From Impatiens glandulifera (taxonomy: Eukaryota; Streptophyta; Magnoliopsida; Ericales; Balsaminaceae): a stretch of 64,000 bases of DNA. This document shows, piece after piece, positions 23,024-34,469 of this stretch (position 1 is the stretch's first letter; each line of letters begins with the position of its first letter). The notes below the pieces were generated by a model. That model worked only from the letters and a program-made list of their open reading frames with translations. It searched no databases and had not been told where the DNA came from. The position numbers were made by a program, and so were the translations under genes. Where the stretch lies: positions 54,580,587-54,644,586 of the forward strand of contig NC_061865.1 in assembly GCF_907164915.1 (NCBI RefSeq), in the 5' to 3' direction.

Positions 23024-24115
23024 GATCCAATTAAAGTTGTTACGTAAGGCTATTTAAATATAGGCTTTAAAATAGAGGGCATCTCGAGCTCGGACTTAAT
23101 TAGAGAGTATTTTGGTATGACTTCAATTCTCGAGTAAAATATGTTGATCTATGGAACGAACTTAAAACAACATTTATCACGCCAATTGATAAGTGTATTA
23201 GACCCCAGTTGAGAAAAGAATCGGATAATTCGTTAATGGTCGGTCGATTAATATTGAGAATTCACAAGTTGTTGCACCCGAACACATCATAAGACCCCAC
23301 ATAGATAGGTAGGGTACATGAATTCGATTATTTGGAACGCCAACGAATATCTGGAATAATGATCTTAATTAGGCCGGTAATGATCTTGAGTGATTTATTG
23401 AGCTCAATAAGGACACTCAATTAATGTAGGAGACCGATTGTGTTAAAATGAGGGTACATCACTCTAATCCACATATTAGTTACTCAGAATCTATATTCGT
23501 TGATAATAGAACGTAGGTGTATAAGGTGATAGTATGACCTAAATACAAGTAGAATCGATGTGTTTGTTCCCAATGAAGGAGACATGATAACATGACGTTT
23601 CGGTCACACCACCACCTTATACACATGTGCCCCATTATCTACACAAATGAATTCAAGGTAAGACTATGTAGATCAGAATGATGCACATTAATTCTATTCC
23701 AACAAGTCTCCTGCATTAACTAAGTATCCTTATCGAATTCAATAAATCCCCAAAATAATTACCGGTCCTACTAAGAAGATTATGATTCCACATATATGTT
23801 ATTATTCCATACAATTGAATCCATGTACCCTCCCTATCTATGGGCGATCTTATGTTGTGCTCGAGCACAACAACATGTGAGTTTTCAATATTAATTGATC
23901 GACTATCAACGAGGCGTTAGTTTCCTCCCTCGACTAAGGATCTAATACACTTATCAATTGGCATGATAAATATTGTTTTGAATTCTTTCCATATAGCAAT
24001 ATATCTTTTTCGAGAATTAAATCAATACTAAAGAACGTTCTCATTATGTCCGAACCTAAGACGCTTTAGTTCTACGTCGACATCTGGAGAGTCCGACATA
24101 ACAAAAACTTTAATT
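23024..24115. repeat. Large imperfect palindrome (arms about 520 bp, loop about 54 bp)
   Basis: 23024-23543 aligns with the reverse complement of 23598-24115. Anchors include GGTGTATAAGGTG (near the loop), GATTTATTGA, AGGGTACATG, CGATTAATATTGA and CCAATTGATAAGTGTATTAG. The arms differ at perhaps a quarter of positions with small gaps. Translated arms share a segment with TPIDKCIR / MPIDKCIR, so the repeat may derive from old coding sequence, but I do not recognise it. It ends about 390 bp before the MTN start codon. Confidence 0.85.
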
Positions 24116-24504
24116 ATACTAAAAGGTTTTTCTATTTTATTTTTTAATGTCATGTTAATTTTATCATTTTAATATATAAATAATTTAAAATATATATTTA
24201 TTAATTAAATAAAGTTTTGACTTGATGTTTCATTTTTTAAATATAATGAAATGTTCAAAAAAAAATATTTTATTAATTTAAGTATTTAAATTAAATAATT
24301 ATTCAGAAAAAAAAATAGATTTATAATAATATAAAGTAGCATGATGACCCACTCAATAATGTGTTATTGTATTATTGGGACCTACTTTGTAAAGATACCC
24401 TTCTACATTTTATTATTCTCCCTTTCGCCACTCAGAAATTCGTCGACGACGGTCTCTACTCCAACTCCGGCGCAAAGATTCCGGCGAGATCGGAACGTAC
24501 GGCA

Positions 24505-27500
24505 ATGGATTCAAGCAACTCGACGCCAGAAGTTTCTGAGATCACCTCCGTATCAAAATCTGATAACCGACCTATTTCCACCATCGTCATAATCGTCGGT
24601 ATCTCTTTCTTCCTTTCTCTCTGTTGTATATCGAATCTGGTACAATGATTGTTCAAATTGTTTACTCGTTTTGAATTTTGGATCTCCAGCAATGCAGGCT
24701 GAAGCTCTGCCTCTTGTAAACAAGTTCCAGCTAAAAGAAGACGATAATTCTTTGTTAGTTTCATTTTCAATCCCGTTGTTTGAGAATTTACTTCTGTTTG
24801 TAGTGAATGTAGAATATTTTTGATACAGTTGTTTGCAGGTTCCCGAATGGTGTGCCTTGGGTTCGTTATCATGGAATTTACAAAGGTCTGAGTGTTAATA
24901 TTGTTTGGCCGGGAAAAGATGCTGTTTTAGGTATGTATTAGTTCTCAGTCAAGTCTTTTAATTTGATCGGTGTTATTGAATTTGAAACCCGAGACTAAAA
25001 GAGAATTAGCATGACACACCACAGCCATGAAACCGAGTGTTATAAGGTGCTCTAATTGTCTTTCCCTACTTAGGTTGTGTGAGCTTAATCTTGTGAGATT
25101 GAATTTATTTTTTCAGGAGTTGACAGTGTTGGTACAGTTTCTGCATCTCTTGTGACATATGCTTCTATACAAGCATTGAAGCCAGACCTTATTATAAATG
25201 CTGGTACTGCTGGTGGTTTTAAGGTTGAAATTTTCATTGTTTTCTGTCATTTGTAAGCCATTTATTTATTTATCTTCCAAGCTAGGGTGTTGTGTGCTTA
25301 TAACTAGGTTATTGATTCTTCTGAAAAGTTGGCCATTGAACTTGTTTTCATCTCTTATGCGGTGAGATTATAATTGTTTCCTGCAAGAAGTTTTTGTTGA
25401 TTAACCGTTGGGAGGCAAATTAGGCAATGATGATTCTCAAATCTTTAAATCTATCCCCCTCCCCACTGTTAATTTGTTTTCCCTTCCTCGTAATTTTGTT
25501 TGTTTTTAGGCATTCTAAATTTATTTTGAAGGGCCTCTTACTGTGCATGTTGTTCCTAATTGTTGTGTAAGGGGTTGTAATTCTTTGTTTTAATCAATAT
25601 GAGGCATTATTTTAGAAAAAAAATAATAATAAAATCATTTTGTGTGACCTTAGTAGAGATAGAAAAAACTTGTGAATCATCTGATGAATTGTAACATTAT
25701 TAGCTTGTCCACGTGCAGTCTTATGTTATGCACTGATCAATTCAATCCACAAATTTGCAGGCTAAAGGAGCTGGCATTGGTGATATTTATCTTCCATCTG
25801 TTGTGGCTTTCCATGACAGAAGAATACCAATTCCTGTAAGTTTTCATCAGTTTTATCTATTTGCTAAATTTCTCCACAGAAAGAAAATAAATCAGAAGTA
25901 AGGACCATTCTGTGCAGTTATATGTTAACCATCTTCCTTACCCTATATATAAATTAGTATAAAGTGAATTTTCATTCTTTAGAATCTATCATGCATGCTT
26001 ATATAAGTACCTGATAAAATAGAAGTTTAAAAGTTGTCTAATATTGTTCATAATATGTTCTTTGTCTTGAATCCTGTTATTTTCGATAAGTTTCAAGGAA
26101 AGAGTTTTTTTTTTCTGGATTATGATTCTAACAACTTTAGACCAGACCACCCAGCTGATGGTTTTTATTGACCTATCTTGGATGATAGCACTGTTCCTTG
26201 TTAGAAGTTTTTTTTTGGGAAAAGTCGGAGCCTGATTTATTTATTGAAAAAACTTGTCGCAAGTACAACAAAGGAAAACGAAGCTGAATATTGCATACAG
26301 AAACCCAAAAATCTTAAATATATATGACAAACAATAAGTTATTCTCTTATATTTTCCCAATAAACACTTAAATTGGGGAGTTGAGTCTTGTATTAGTATC
26401 AATCCCCCTTTTCTTTGCAAAAAGCTAGTTAATTTGATTGTTTATGTATTTATTCCAGCTTTTACTATGAATTTTACATCACGTCATTAAAATCTCTTTC
26501 CATAGTCTTTGTTAGAGGTTGTCTTAGATATTCTTTATTTACTTTACAAGGAAAGGCAAATGCAGTTTCTTTTGAACATCAAATTAAATTACGGATTTTC
26601 TCTAGGTTTTTGACCTTTATGGAGTTGGTTCACGGAAGGCTTTCTCAACACCCAATCTCCTGAATGCACTTGACCTGAAGGTGAACTCGCGACTAAAATG
26701 TCAAGACTGTTGTCTTCCATTTGCTCTTTGTTTTTGCTAAACTTATTCCATGTGTATGCCTTATATATGTGTGTGGTGCCTACACAGGTGGGGAGGCTAT
26801 CCACAGGCGACTCCTTGGACATGACAGCAACGGATGAGACATCAATCTTTTCAAATGATGCAACAGTTAAAGACATGGAGGTATCATTACCCCCTCAAAT
26901 CCTTATATTTTTCTCCCACATTAATCTTTTATCTCATCAATTTGAGAGCTACGAGCAATTGACCCATTGCGGAATTTGTTTGTTGAAAACATGGATTATT
27001 TGGATCAAATTACCAAAATATCCTTAATTTTTTATATTTTGAAATGTTATAAAGAATCAAGGATATTCTGGTATTTGAGTTGATGATTTGTATTTGGATT
27101 TAATATAACTAATTTTTATCAAACAAGCTTTGAAGTTTTTTTTTAATGTTAAAGTTTGTTTATTAGAGTTGTCACAAAAGGCGATGTTTGTAGTTTTTAC
27201 AAATTCTTGTTCCTGAACTTTGATCATTGAACTACTCATCCTTCACAACACATTATGGGCTTGTTTGATGTTTTTTTTATAAATAATCTAATTTTTAGGG
27301 AAGTAACTTTTTTGGATGAAAAATGGATTATTTATCTTTCAATATGCTTCTGTTTGGAGTTTCTTCCCATAATTTGTTTTTTCGTCTATTGGTTTCAGGG
27401 AGCTGCCATTGCTTACGTGGCAGAACTTCTGAAAGTCCCAGCAATTTTCGTAAAAGCAGTGACAGACATAGTGGATGGTAACAAACCGACTCCTGAAGAA

Positions 27501-27596
27501 TTTTTACAGAATTTAGCAACCGTAACTGCCGCACTTGACAAGGCAGTTACTGAAATCGTTGATTTCATCTCGGGCAAGTCCATCTTAGCTCTTTGA
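24505..27596 (+). CDS. MTN: 5'-methylthioadenosine nucleosidase (MTAN family)
   Basis: The enzyme cleaves 5'-methylthioadenosine to adenine and 5-methylthioribose in the cytosolic methionine (Yang) cycle that recycles by-products of ethylene, polyamine and nicotianamine synthesis. Exons: 24505-24598, 24690-24753, 24839-24930, 25117-25223, 25761-25835, 26606-26680, 26788-26880, 27399-27596. All junctions are GT-AG, frames join cleanly, and the protein is 265 aa, normal for plant MTNs. Catalytic residues by family alignment are Glu36 (AMQAEA), Glu200 (KDMEGAA) and Asp223 (KAVTDIVDG). GTAGGFK and STGDSLDM are also conserved. MTN1 and MTN2 cannot be told apart from this alone. Introns 4, 5 and 7 hold transposon debris. 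Confidence 0.95.
25470..25645 (+). mobile_element. LINE 3'-end-like fragment in MTN intron 4
   Basis: This has a run resembling the 3' UTR of plant LINEs (TTGTGTAAGGGGTTGTAA, TTTTAATCAATATGAGG) followed by an A-rich tail with AATAATAAT at about 25617-25634. No coding motif remains. Confidence 0.35.
26210..26300 (-). mobile_element. Possible LINE 3'-end fragment in MTN intron 5
   Basis: A T-run followed by GGAGCCTGATTTATTTATTG and a stretch ending ACAACAAAGG resembles, in reverse, the poly-A end of the LINE relics in NUP188 introns. It is short and uncertain. Confidence 0.3.
26971..27130. mobile_element. MITE-like inverted repeat in MTN intron 7
   Basis: The ends read (A)TTTGTTTGTTGAAAA and, in reverse complement, AAGCTTGTTTGATAAAAA. 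Inner blocks CCAAAATATCCTTAA and AAGGATATTCTGG also pair. It resembles the Tourist-like element in the TPI gene (38732-38907). No target duplication is clear. Confidence 0.4.
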
Positions 27597-29217
27597 TGAT
27601 GTGTCCTTATCACTTTCTCTCTTAAGTTCTACTATAGAGCATAAAAATCATTCCATCTCTATTGTTGACATGTTTCAAATGGTAGATTTCCATATTTTGA
27701 GGGATTTTAAGCAAATCAATTCTTATTTTGTATATGAATTCTTCATGTCCAAAAACAATAGAGAGAACTGGAATTCTGGTTTGGTTATAGATGCTGTGTA
27801 ATTGTGAATGTTCACCCCATTGATGAAACTTTAAGCCATAATGCTTGTCCAGTTTGGTTTGTTTTGGGTGAAAATTAAGATGTAATACAAATTTGAAATA
27901 GTTTGTATTCGCATAACCTTCTTATTTGCTGTCATTATGGTGTGGAAATCTGTAACAATTTTCTGTTGGCTTCATTTTGAGATTCTATTTCATTCGATTT
28001 TCTCGTTTGGGTGTTGATCTGGAAGAGATTGTATTCGGTTTTGCTCTATATTCATATTTATCTTTGAATCATGGGTGAGACTAACTAGGTATAAAAGAAT
28101 TGCTTGATTTTCAGGGGCATCCATACAAATTACATTTTATATGTATATTAATACACCTAGAACATAAATGTAGGATCTCTTCTAATTTAGCGGTGGATAT
28201 TATCCGCCTCCCTGAGGTCTTGAATTCAAACTCGTCATGCAACACGTTTTGCTCACCTTGTTTACCTGGTTGAGTTTGTTTGCGGGTTATGTGCTTAGCC
28301 CGCGAGAATTAAATATAAATTTAACCACGATCATGATTTTAGATGTTACAAATTAGAACAAAGTCATTAAAACGTAAAAAAAAAAAAAAAAAAATAGTCA
28401 TAAATGCCCACTTAAAATACTTTTTATTTATGTTTCTAGATATAGACAATAAATAACTAATAATTTTGTCTAAATTAAGTTTGGTTTAATGATTTGTACA
28501 CTAAAATACACAATTAAACCAGTGTATTATGAAAATTAAAAAAGGTTAAAATAATTTATTTTTATGTATGAATCTTCCCATGTAAAGTTATTAGTATTTT
28601 GTATTTAGGCATCAATATTGGTCATTTTTGCAGGTAGGTTCAACAGATAAAAATGTGCTCAATGCTCAATTTAGTTTGATCATTTCGATTAATTTTAAAT
28701 TTTCAAAAGTTTCATTTGCACGCAGTTTAGTTGGTTTATTTAACGCCTTAAATGTATATACTTGTCTCTTTTTAAGTTTAGTTTCTATTATTTTTGTAAA
28801 TAAATCTAAAAATATAAATAAAATGTACAAATGCAACCCACATTAGAAATAGAAGATTAATTAAAAAGGTGTCATCTAACATATTAAAAATCTCAATTCA
28901 TAATGGGATCATAATTGTGTCAATTTCCTAATGGAAAAAACCCTAGTTGTAGAATAACAAAACAATTACAAAATACAATTAAATTATTGTTTTAGGTCAA
29001 AAGTACATCATACAAGAAATCCTCCTAAAACCAAACCTCAACCAAAACTCCCCCAACTTCAATTCAATCATTTTCTTGCTCTCAAACTAACCCATATCAC
29101 CTTCTTCAATCCTTGTTAAACAGTCAATAAATACAAGTAAATCATCATTTTCAGTCCCCAAATTGAATTAAAACAACTTACTTTCCCCAAAGTGAGTAAA
29201 ACCCGAGACAAATCGCA
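27597..29217. other. Intergenic, MTN to polyketide synthase
   Basis: About the first 300 bases are probably MTN 3' UTR. A SINE-like segment lies at about 28170-28310. An A-run is at 28377-28395. The rest is AT-rich without a supported gene, up to the PKS promoter. Confidence 0.55.
28170..28310 (+). mobile_element. tRNA-derived SINE-like segment
   Basis: It holds A-box-like TTTAGCGGTGGATAT (28187) and B-box-like TTGAATTCAAACTC (28220), then GTTTGCGGGTTATGTGCTTA and CCCGCGAGAATTAA, as in common plant SINEs. The boxes are degenerate. No flanking duplication was identified. Confidence 0.4.
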
Positions 29218-30748
29218 ATGGAAGTAACAGCAATTGCACAGAAGAAGAAACTTATCCCAAACAACAAAGCCATCATTCTTGCTCTTGGTAAAGCCTTTCC
29301 ACAACAACTCATTCTCCAAGACTTTCTAGTCGATGGCTACTTCAACAACACCAAATGCAATGATCCTGAACTCAAAGAGAAGCTCATTCGACTCTGTAAT
29401 CATAATCATCATCACTTTCTCCTTCTGTTTTTTATTCAAATTCATCATTCCTGTAACTTTTTTTATTTTTTTAAAAAACAAAAAGTGGGAAGATTAATAA
29501 TCAAAACTATACAAACTTTAATTTTGATGGTAAGATGACAAACAATCGACTCAAAAGTTTCTGAATGGTAAAAGTACAAACACAGATTACATTGAACAAA
29601 AACTACAATCTATCTATTCAAACCTGTGTTGTGTCTTTTTTGACCACATTGTCTTCTTCCATATCTCATTCTTCTCTCGTTCTTTATGAACCCGTACTAA
29701 TACTGTTTTCTCTGTTTTGAAAACAGGTAAAACAACGACTGTGAAAACAAGGTATGTGGTTATGACAGAAGAGATACTCAAACAATACCCTGAACTAGCA
29801 ATTGAAGGTCACCCTACTGTATCTCAACGTTTAGACATCTGTAACAAAGCAGTAACACAAATGGCAATTGAAGCATCACAATCATGTATCAAGAAATGGG
29901 GAAGATCAATTTCAGAAATAACCCATTTAGTATACGTTTCTTCAAGTGAAGCAAGGTTTCCAAGTGGAGATATTTACCTAGCAAAAGGACTAGGTTTACG
30001 TCCAGACATACGTAGAACAACTCTATACTTCAATGGCTGTTCAGGAGGAGTAGCAGGAATACGTATGGCAAAAGATATAGCAGAAAACAACCCGGGTAGT
30101 CGAGTCCTTCTCGCGACAACAGAAACCACCATTATAGGTTTCAGGCCACCAAGAATTGACAGACCATATGATCTCATTGGAGTTGCATTATTTGGAGATG
30201 GAGCTGGAGCATTAATTATTGGAACAGATCCAATTAAGGGTTTAGAAACACCTCTTTTCGAATTACATACTGCAATACAACAATTTGTACCGAATACAGA
30301 GAAGATTATAGATGGAAGACTTACAGAGGAAGGAATAAGTTTCAAACTTGATCGTGAACTTCCGCAGATTATTGAAGATAATGTTGTGGGTTTTTGTAGT
30401 AAGTTGATGACGATTGATGGGTGTGATCGATTGAAGAATAATGAGATGTTTTGGGCAGTTCATCCTGGAGGTCCGGCGATATTGAATCGAATGGAGAAGA
30501 AGTTGGATTTGTTGCCGGATAAGTTGAATGCTAGTAGGAGAGCATTGGCGGATTTTGGAAATGCTAGTAGTAATACGATTGTGTATGTTTTGGAATACAT
30601 ACTTGAAGAAGAAGAAAATAGGTTAAAGATGAAGGAAGAAGATGATGAAGATGAAGACGAAGATGGTGGTTCAGAATGGGGAGTGATATTAGCTTTTGGT
30701 CCAGGGATTACGTTTGAAGGAATACTTGCGAGAAATCTTACCATTTGA
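29218..30748 (+). CDS. LAP5: Type III polyketide synthase, LAP5/PKSB type (hydroxyalkyl alpha-pyrone synthase)
   Basis: Exons 29218-29395 and 29727-30748 encode 399 aa. The single intron splits a Cys codon (T|GT, Cys60), the position conserved in the chalcone synthase family. The catalytic triad is visible: Cys164 (FNGCSGG), His305 (AVHPGGP) and Asn338 (GNASSN). The sequence around the Cys (GCSGGVAG) and motifs such as RLTEEGI and ELPQIIEDN match the anther-specific LAP5/PKSB group, not true chalcone synthase. By family knowledge it condenses fatty acyl-CoA with malonyl-CoA to alkyl pyrones in tapetum ER for sporopollenin. A very acidic insert (about residues 362-376) lies before the C-terminal GPG motif. 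PKSA/LAP6 is the closest alternative. Confidence 0.92.
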
Positions 30749-33700
30749 TGAAGATGATTTGATGAAGATGATGATGGATTGATGATCAATTGAAGATTTC
30801 GTTTTCATTTCAAAGATTGAATCTTGTTTATTTAGATTTCAGAGTATGTTATGTTAATGTTAATAATCTGCATTTAATTGAATAAATACTTGGCATCTTT
30901 TGTCATTTAAAAATAGTTTATTATTTTATAATAATAAATTAGCATGATATCTGAATTATATAATTAATTAATTAATTTTTTATTTTTTATTTTTTTAAGA
31001 TGATTTATTCATAGTCCAGTGATCAAACAAGAGTGGAATATTCTCAGGTTCGAATCTTTTATGCATTAAATTTTGTGTCTAATTAAATAGTTAAGTGTGT
31101 TTATGGTCTATATTCTTAATTCGTTATCCCATTTGTAATTAGAATACCTATCTGAAGGTTAAATAATATGTCAAACTTTTAATAATTAAAATTTTATTAA
31201 AAAAACTAAAAATCTTATAAAATATTTATATTGATTTTACATATTGGTAACCATGAGTAATGAAATAGAACAGACTAAACATACAAAAACAACTTGTTTC
31301 GGAAGAAGCTATGAAAATTTGTTTGACCCGTTAGCCTAAAAAGATAATTAGTTCTATAGATATACTAATTATAATTAAAAAAATAATAAGAAACTCGTAA
31401 AAATTTGTTTATAGAATTATACATATACGGGCAAAAGGGAAAGTTGAATAGAAACATGAAAGATTTCGACTTGTCGAAAATTCGCGACAAGAAAAAGAAA
31501 TCGTAAAAACTGAACATTGCCTTTTGTAAAACATTCTCGACGAGATTGGACACGTTTTAATTATTGAATCAGGGTCTATAATATTTGTTCAAGGCCAGGT
31601 GGAATGGAGGCTCCTAACCAGTTTGATTTGGACAAAAAGAATTTTGAATTTTTGTAATTTTGCCATTTTTAAATTGGTTTATGTTCTCTACTCCGCGGAT
31701 ACAATTGACTAATACGCTAATTAAACCACGTATGCACTTATTTTGGTCTACTGCCTTTACTTTATCCGATTTATTATTATTATTATTTTTATTTTATTTT
31801 TTTTTTGTTAGAGATTGTTTAATTAGTTTGTTTGATATTTGGGTTTTTAAATGATTTTTACTTAAAATATAATTATCATTCCATTCATCTAATCACTTTT
31901 TTTTTCTAATAAAAAAAATTACATTTTATTTAATTATTTAAAATTAATTTATCATTCAAGAGAAATAAAAAAATTAACGGTATTTTGATCTTTATTCAAC
32001 AAAAAAAATTAAAATTTTAATTAAACAGATTTTTTTTAGAAAAAAACAAAAACAAAAACACTATCAGAAGAGATTTATGATTATATAGATTTTAGTTATT
32101 TTTCGGAATTTAATTGATATAGTTAATCGAGTGTTTTTATAATTTAGGAGTGTTTTTTATTTATATATTTATTTTATGTTCAAATAATTTTTTATAATAT
32201 TTTTTTTAAAATAATTTAAATATTCCAACATTTAAAAAAATAATAATAGTAATAATATTTGGATAGAGGATAAATGTCAATTTTTGTAAATCTTATCTTA
32301 TCATTCCTTTTCTCTATTTTTTTTTTTATTTTCTTCATATCTCTCTAAACTTTTTTTTTTCTTTTCATTTTTTCAAATTAATGGTAACTCTAATATTTGG
32401 AATTATCTTCAGTTGTTAAGAATAGGAAGAACATAGATTCGAGAAATAGTTATCAAGACAATAACACCAAACAACTCACAAAAATTTGTAATAGAAAATC
32501 TGATTCGACTACACAATATGCTGAATCGAATAAATCAGCATCAACTCAAATCTAACAGGTAAAAATAATAACAAGACATTTACTTCAGTTAAAACAATCA
32601 TAAAAAAAGATAAGCCAAGAAAATATAAATTTTCACTTTCTTTGAAGTGTTTTAGATTGAGAAGTTTATATAATATATATATATATAAATTCATGTGAGA
32701 AGATTTAAAATATTTATATTTTTCTAAAAACTGCACCAACATTCACTTAATCAAGACCTCTATAGTTGGTTTAATTCATGGGAATATTGAGTAAATGGTC
32801 ATTTAATTTCTCATATGGCTTTGCACATGGTGAGTTTATAAAAGCAGTTTTTCAACATTATTTTACTGAATTTAATAAATAAAAATTATATTAAAAAGTA
32901 AATAATGAGTGACCCATAACTTCGGGAGAAGTCGGTGTTCCCGGAATTGGTGATGAGTTATGACTTCTAGCCGAACAAATAATATAATAATAATATAAAG
33001 AGTTTATTATTTTGTCTTATTCTATCTCAATTATATTTTAATTTGTGTAATCTGATTTTAAATCTTCTTGAAATTGAAGATAAGTTGATTTTTGTTGGGA
33101 AAAGGGAATTGGTTTAAATGGTATAGTTTTTAGAAAACTATTGTTTATAATAAGTTTCATTTTCATTTTCATACTAAATATTAATATATTTTAGAAATAG
33201 TTTCTTTAAACAAGATTAATTGTTTAAACACAATATAATGTCACAAAAAAATGACTTTACATCAATAAAGTGTAAGAAAAGAAGAAGAAGACCCAAATTG
33301 ATCAAGTCCTTATATTCTAACAAAGGAATTAGGTCAATACATTTCACAAATATCCTTATGAATTTGGAACTTAGTCGGAAAAATGTATCATTCTAATTTT
33401 TTATTTAACTTGAATTATCAAAAAAAATATAAGTGGTTAAATAATTTAATAGTGGGTTCAACTATTGTGTAGAACATTCTTTTGGTGGTTAAAGTAGGAG
33501 AGGTAGGACCCTAAACAGTTACCTAACTCGCCTCACCTTAAGACGGACTTGATCTGCGTGTGAATCTCAATCAAAGTGAATCATCCTAGTGCAAAAAACG
33601 TCTTTGTTATTAAATATTATTTGGTTTTTTTTTTATAGATAATTCACCAAAAGATATCTTCACAATAGACATCAAGAATATTTTGAAGTCTCAAACATAT

Positions 33701-34073
33701 GCAAGAGCTAACAATTTGGTTACTTTTACACGTTTTTAACCATCTTCCAAGTTTGGAACAAAATAGTCAATAAAGCTTTTGAATAACAATAATTCCTAAA
33801 TAAAAAACAAACAAAAAATTATTATTTATTTAATATATTACCTTTCACCCACCAATAAAAAAAGCAAATTAAAGAAAAAAAAGGAGATTGGCTAAGCATG
33901 CCAATAAATTCAACATGACCCACCCCACCACATTACTAAAGTAGTAAAAAAATTACACAATACTCCATCCCATTTCTCTTTCTACATCTCTCTTTCCTAA
34001 ATCCAAATCTTCAATTCCATCCAATAACAAAAACTTTTCAAAATTTAAACAAAAACCCAGATCAATCGTGATC
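30749..34073. other. Intergenic, polyketide synthase to membrane protein gene
   Basis: AT-rich, with many A and T runs. A SINE-like segment lies at about 31000-31140. I see no supported gene. About 33940-34073 reads as a pyrimidine-rich promoter and leader of the next gene. Confidence 0.55.
31000..31140 (+). mobile_element. Possible tRNA-derived SINE fragment
   Basis: It shows an A-box-like CATAGTCCAGTGATCAAA near 31009 and a B-box-like AGGTTCGAATCTT near 31046, about 37 bases apart, as in tRNA-derived SINE heads. The tail is AT-rich. This is weak on its own. Confidence 0.4.
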
Positions 34074-34469
34074 ATGTACACAAACACAAGAAGAAATGGA
34101 GTCGATTCAATCGTAGATGGGTTTTCTCTTCATCCATTACCATACCCTGTTTTGTTAATACTAGCAGTCATCTTCATCTTACTTGGTTTTCAATGGTATG
34201 GTTCATATGAAGAAGCAGTTGAAGCAACTGAAGATAGTATGGGATGGGTTCTTTTGCTTATGCCGATTGTTCTTCTTTTGATCGTTCGATGGTTTCCTTA
34301 TTTTGAAGAAACTGGTCGGTGGGTATTTGCTCCGACGTCTCCTTATGGACGGTTGGCTAGGAGTTTGCCGACGGAGGGAAGTTCGCCGTGGGGGGTGGCT
34401 GCTATGATCTTGTTGTTGCTTGTTCTTGTGCAATTTAGGTCTAGTTTTTTGGAAAGTTTGTTTGGTTGA
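34074..34469 (+). CDS. Small plant membrane protein of unknown function (131 aa)
   Basis: This is a single-exon ORF. I use ATG 34074 (MYTNTRRNG); an in-frame GTG lies two codons upstream. Three hydrophobic segments are visible: about 22-42 (LPYPVLLILAVIFILLGF), about 57-71 (GWVLLLMPIVLLLIV) and about 104-122 (SPWGVAAMILLLLVLVQF). An acidic loop (YEEAVEATED) separates the first two. A Trp/Arg-rich loop with PTSPYGR lies between the second and third. It resembles short transmembrane proteins that plant genomes annotate only as hypothetical. Good codon structure and a leader typical of expressed genes suggest it is real. I do not know the function. Confidence 0.75.
   Translation: MYTNTRRNGVDSIVDGFSLHPLPYPVLLILAVIFILLGFQWYGSYEEAVEATEDSMGWVLLLMPIVLLLIVRWFPYFEETGRWVFAPTSPYGRLARSLPTEGSSPWGVAAMILLLLVLVQFRSSFLESLFG

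Larger units (their letters stand above)
13844..24504. other. Gene-free repeat region between SAUR and MTN
   Basis: No intact gene was found in about 10.6 kb. Recognisable contents are itemised separately: two hAT elements, a MITE end, a LINE relic, an inverted minisatellite element, tandem arrays, an LTR, an unidentified broken ORF and a large palindrome. Stretches not covered by these (for example 17.5-18.0, 19.7-20.4 and 20.8-22.0 kb) are AT-rich and show no clear feature. Confidence 0.7.

Noticed and set aside
24456..24872. Minus-strand open frame of 138 codons over the start of MTN
   Set aside because: It is a shadow of MTN exons 1-3 and the intervening introns; the plus-strand reading matches a known enzyme.
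30460..30789. Minus-strand frame rich in Ser over the end of the polyketide synthase
   Set aside because: It is a shadow of the GAA/GAT-rich acidic insert on the plus strand.
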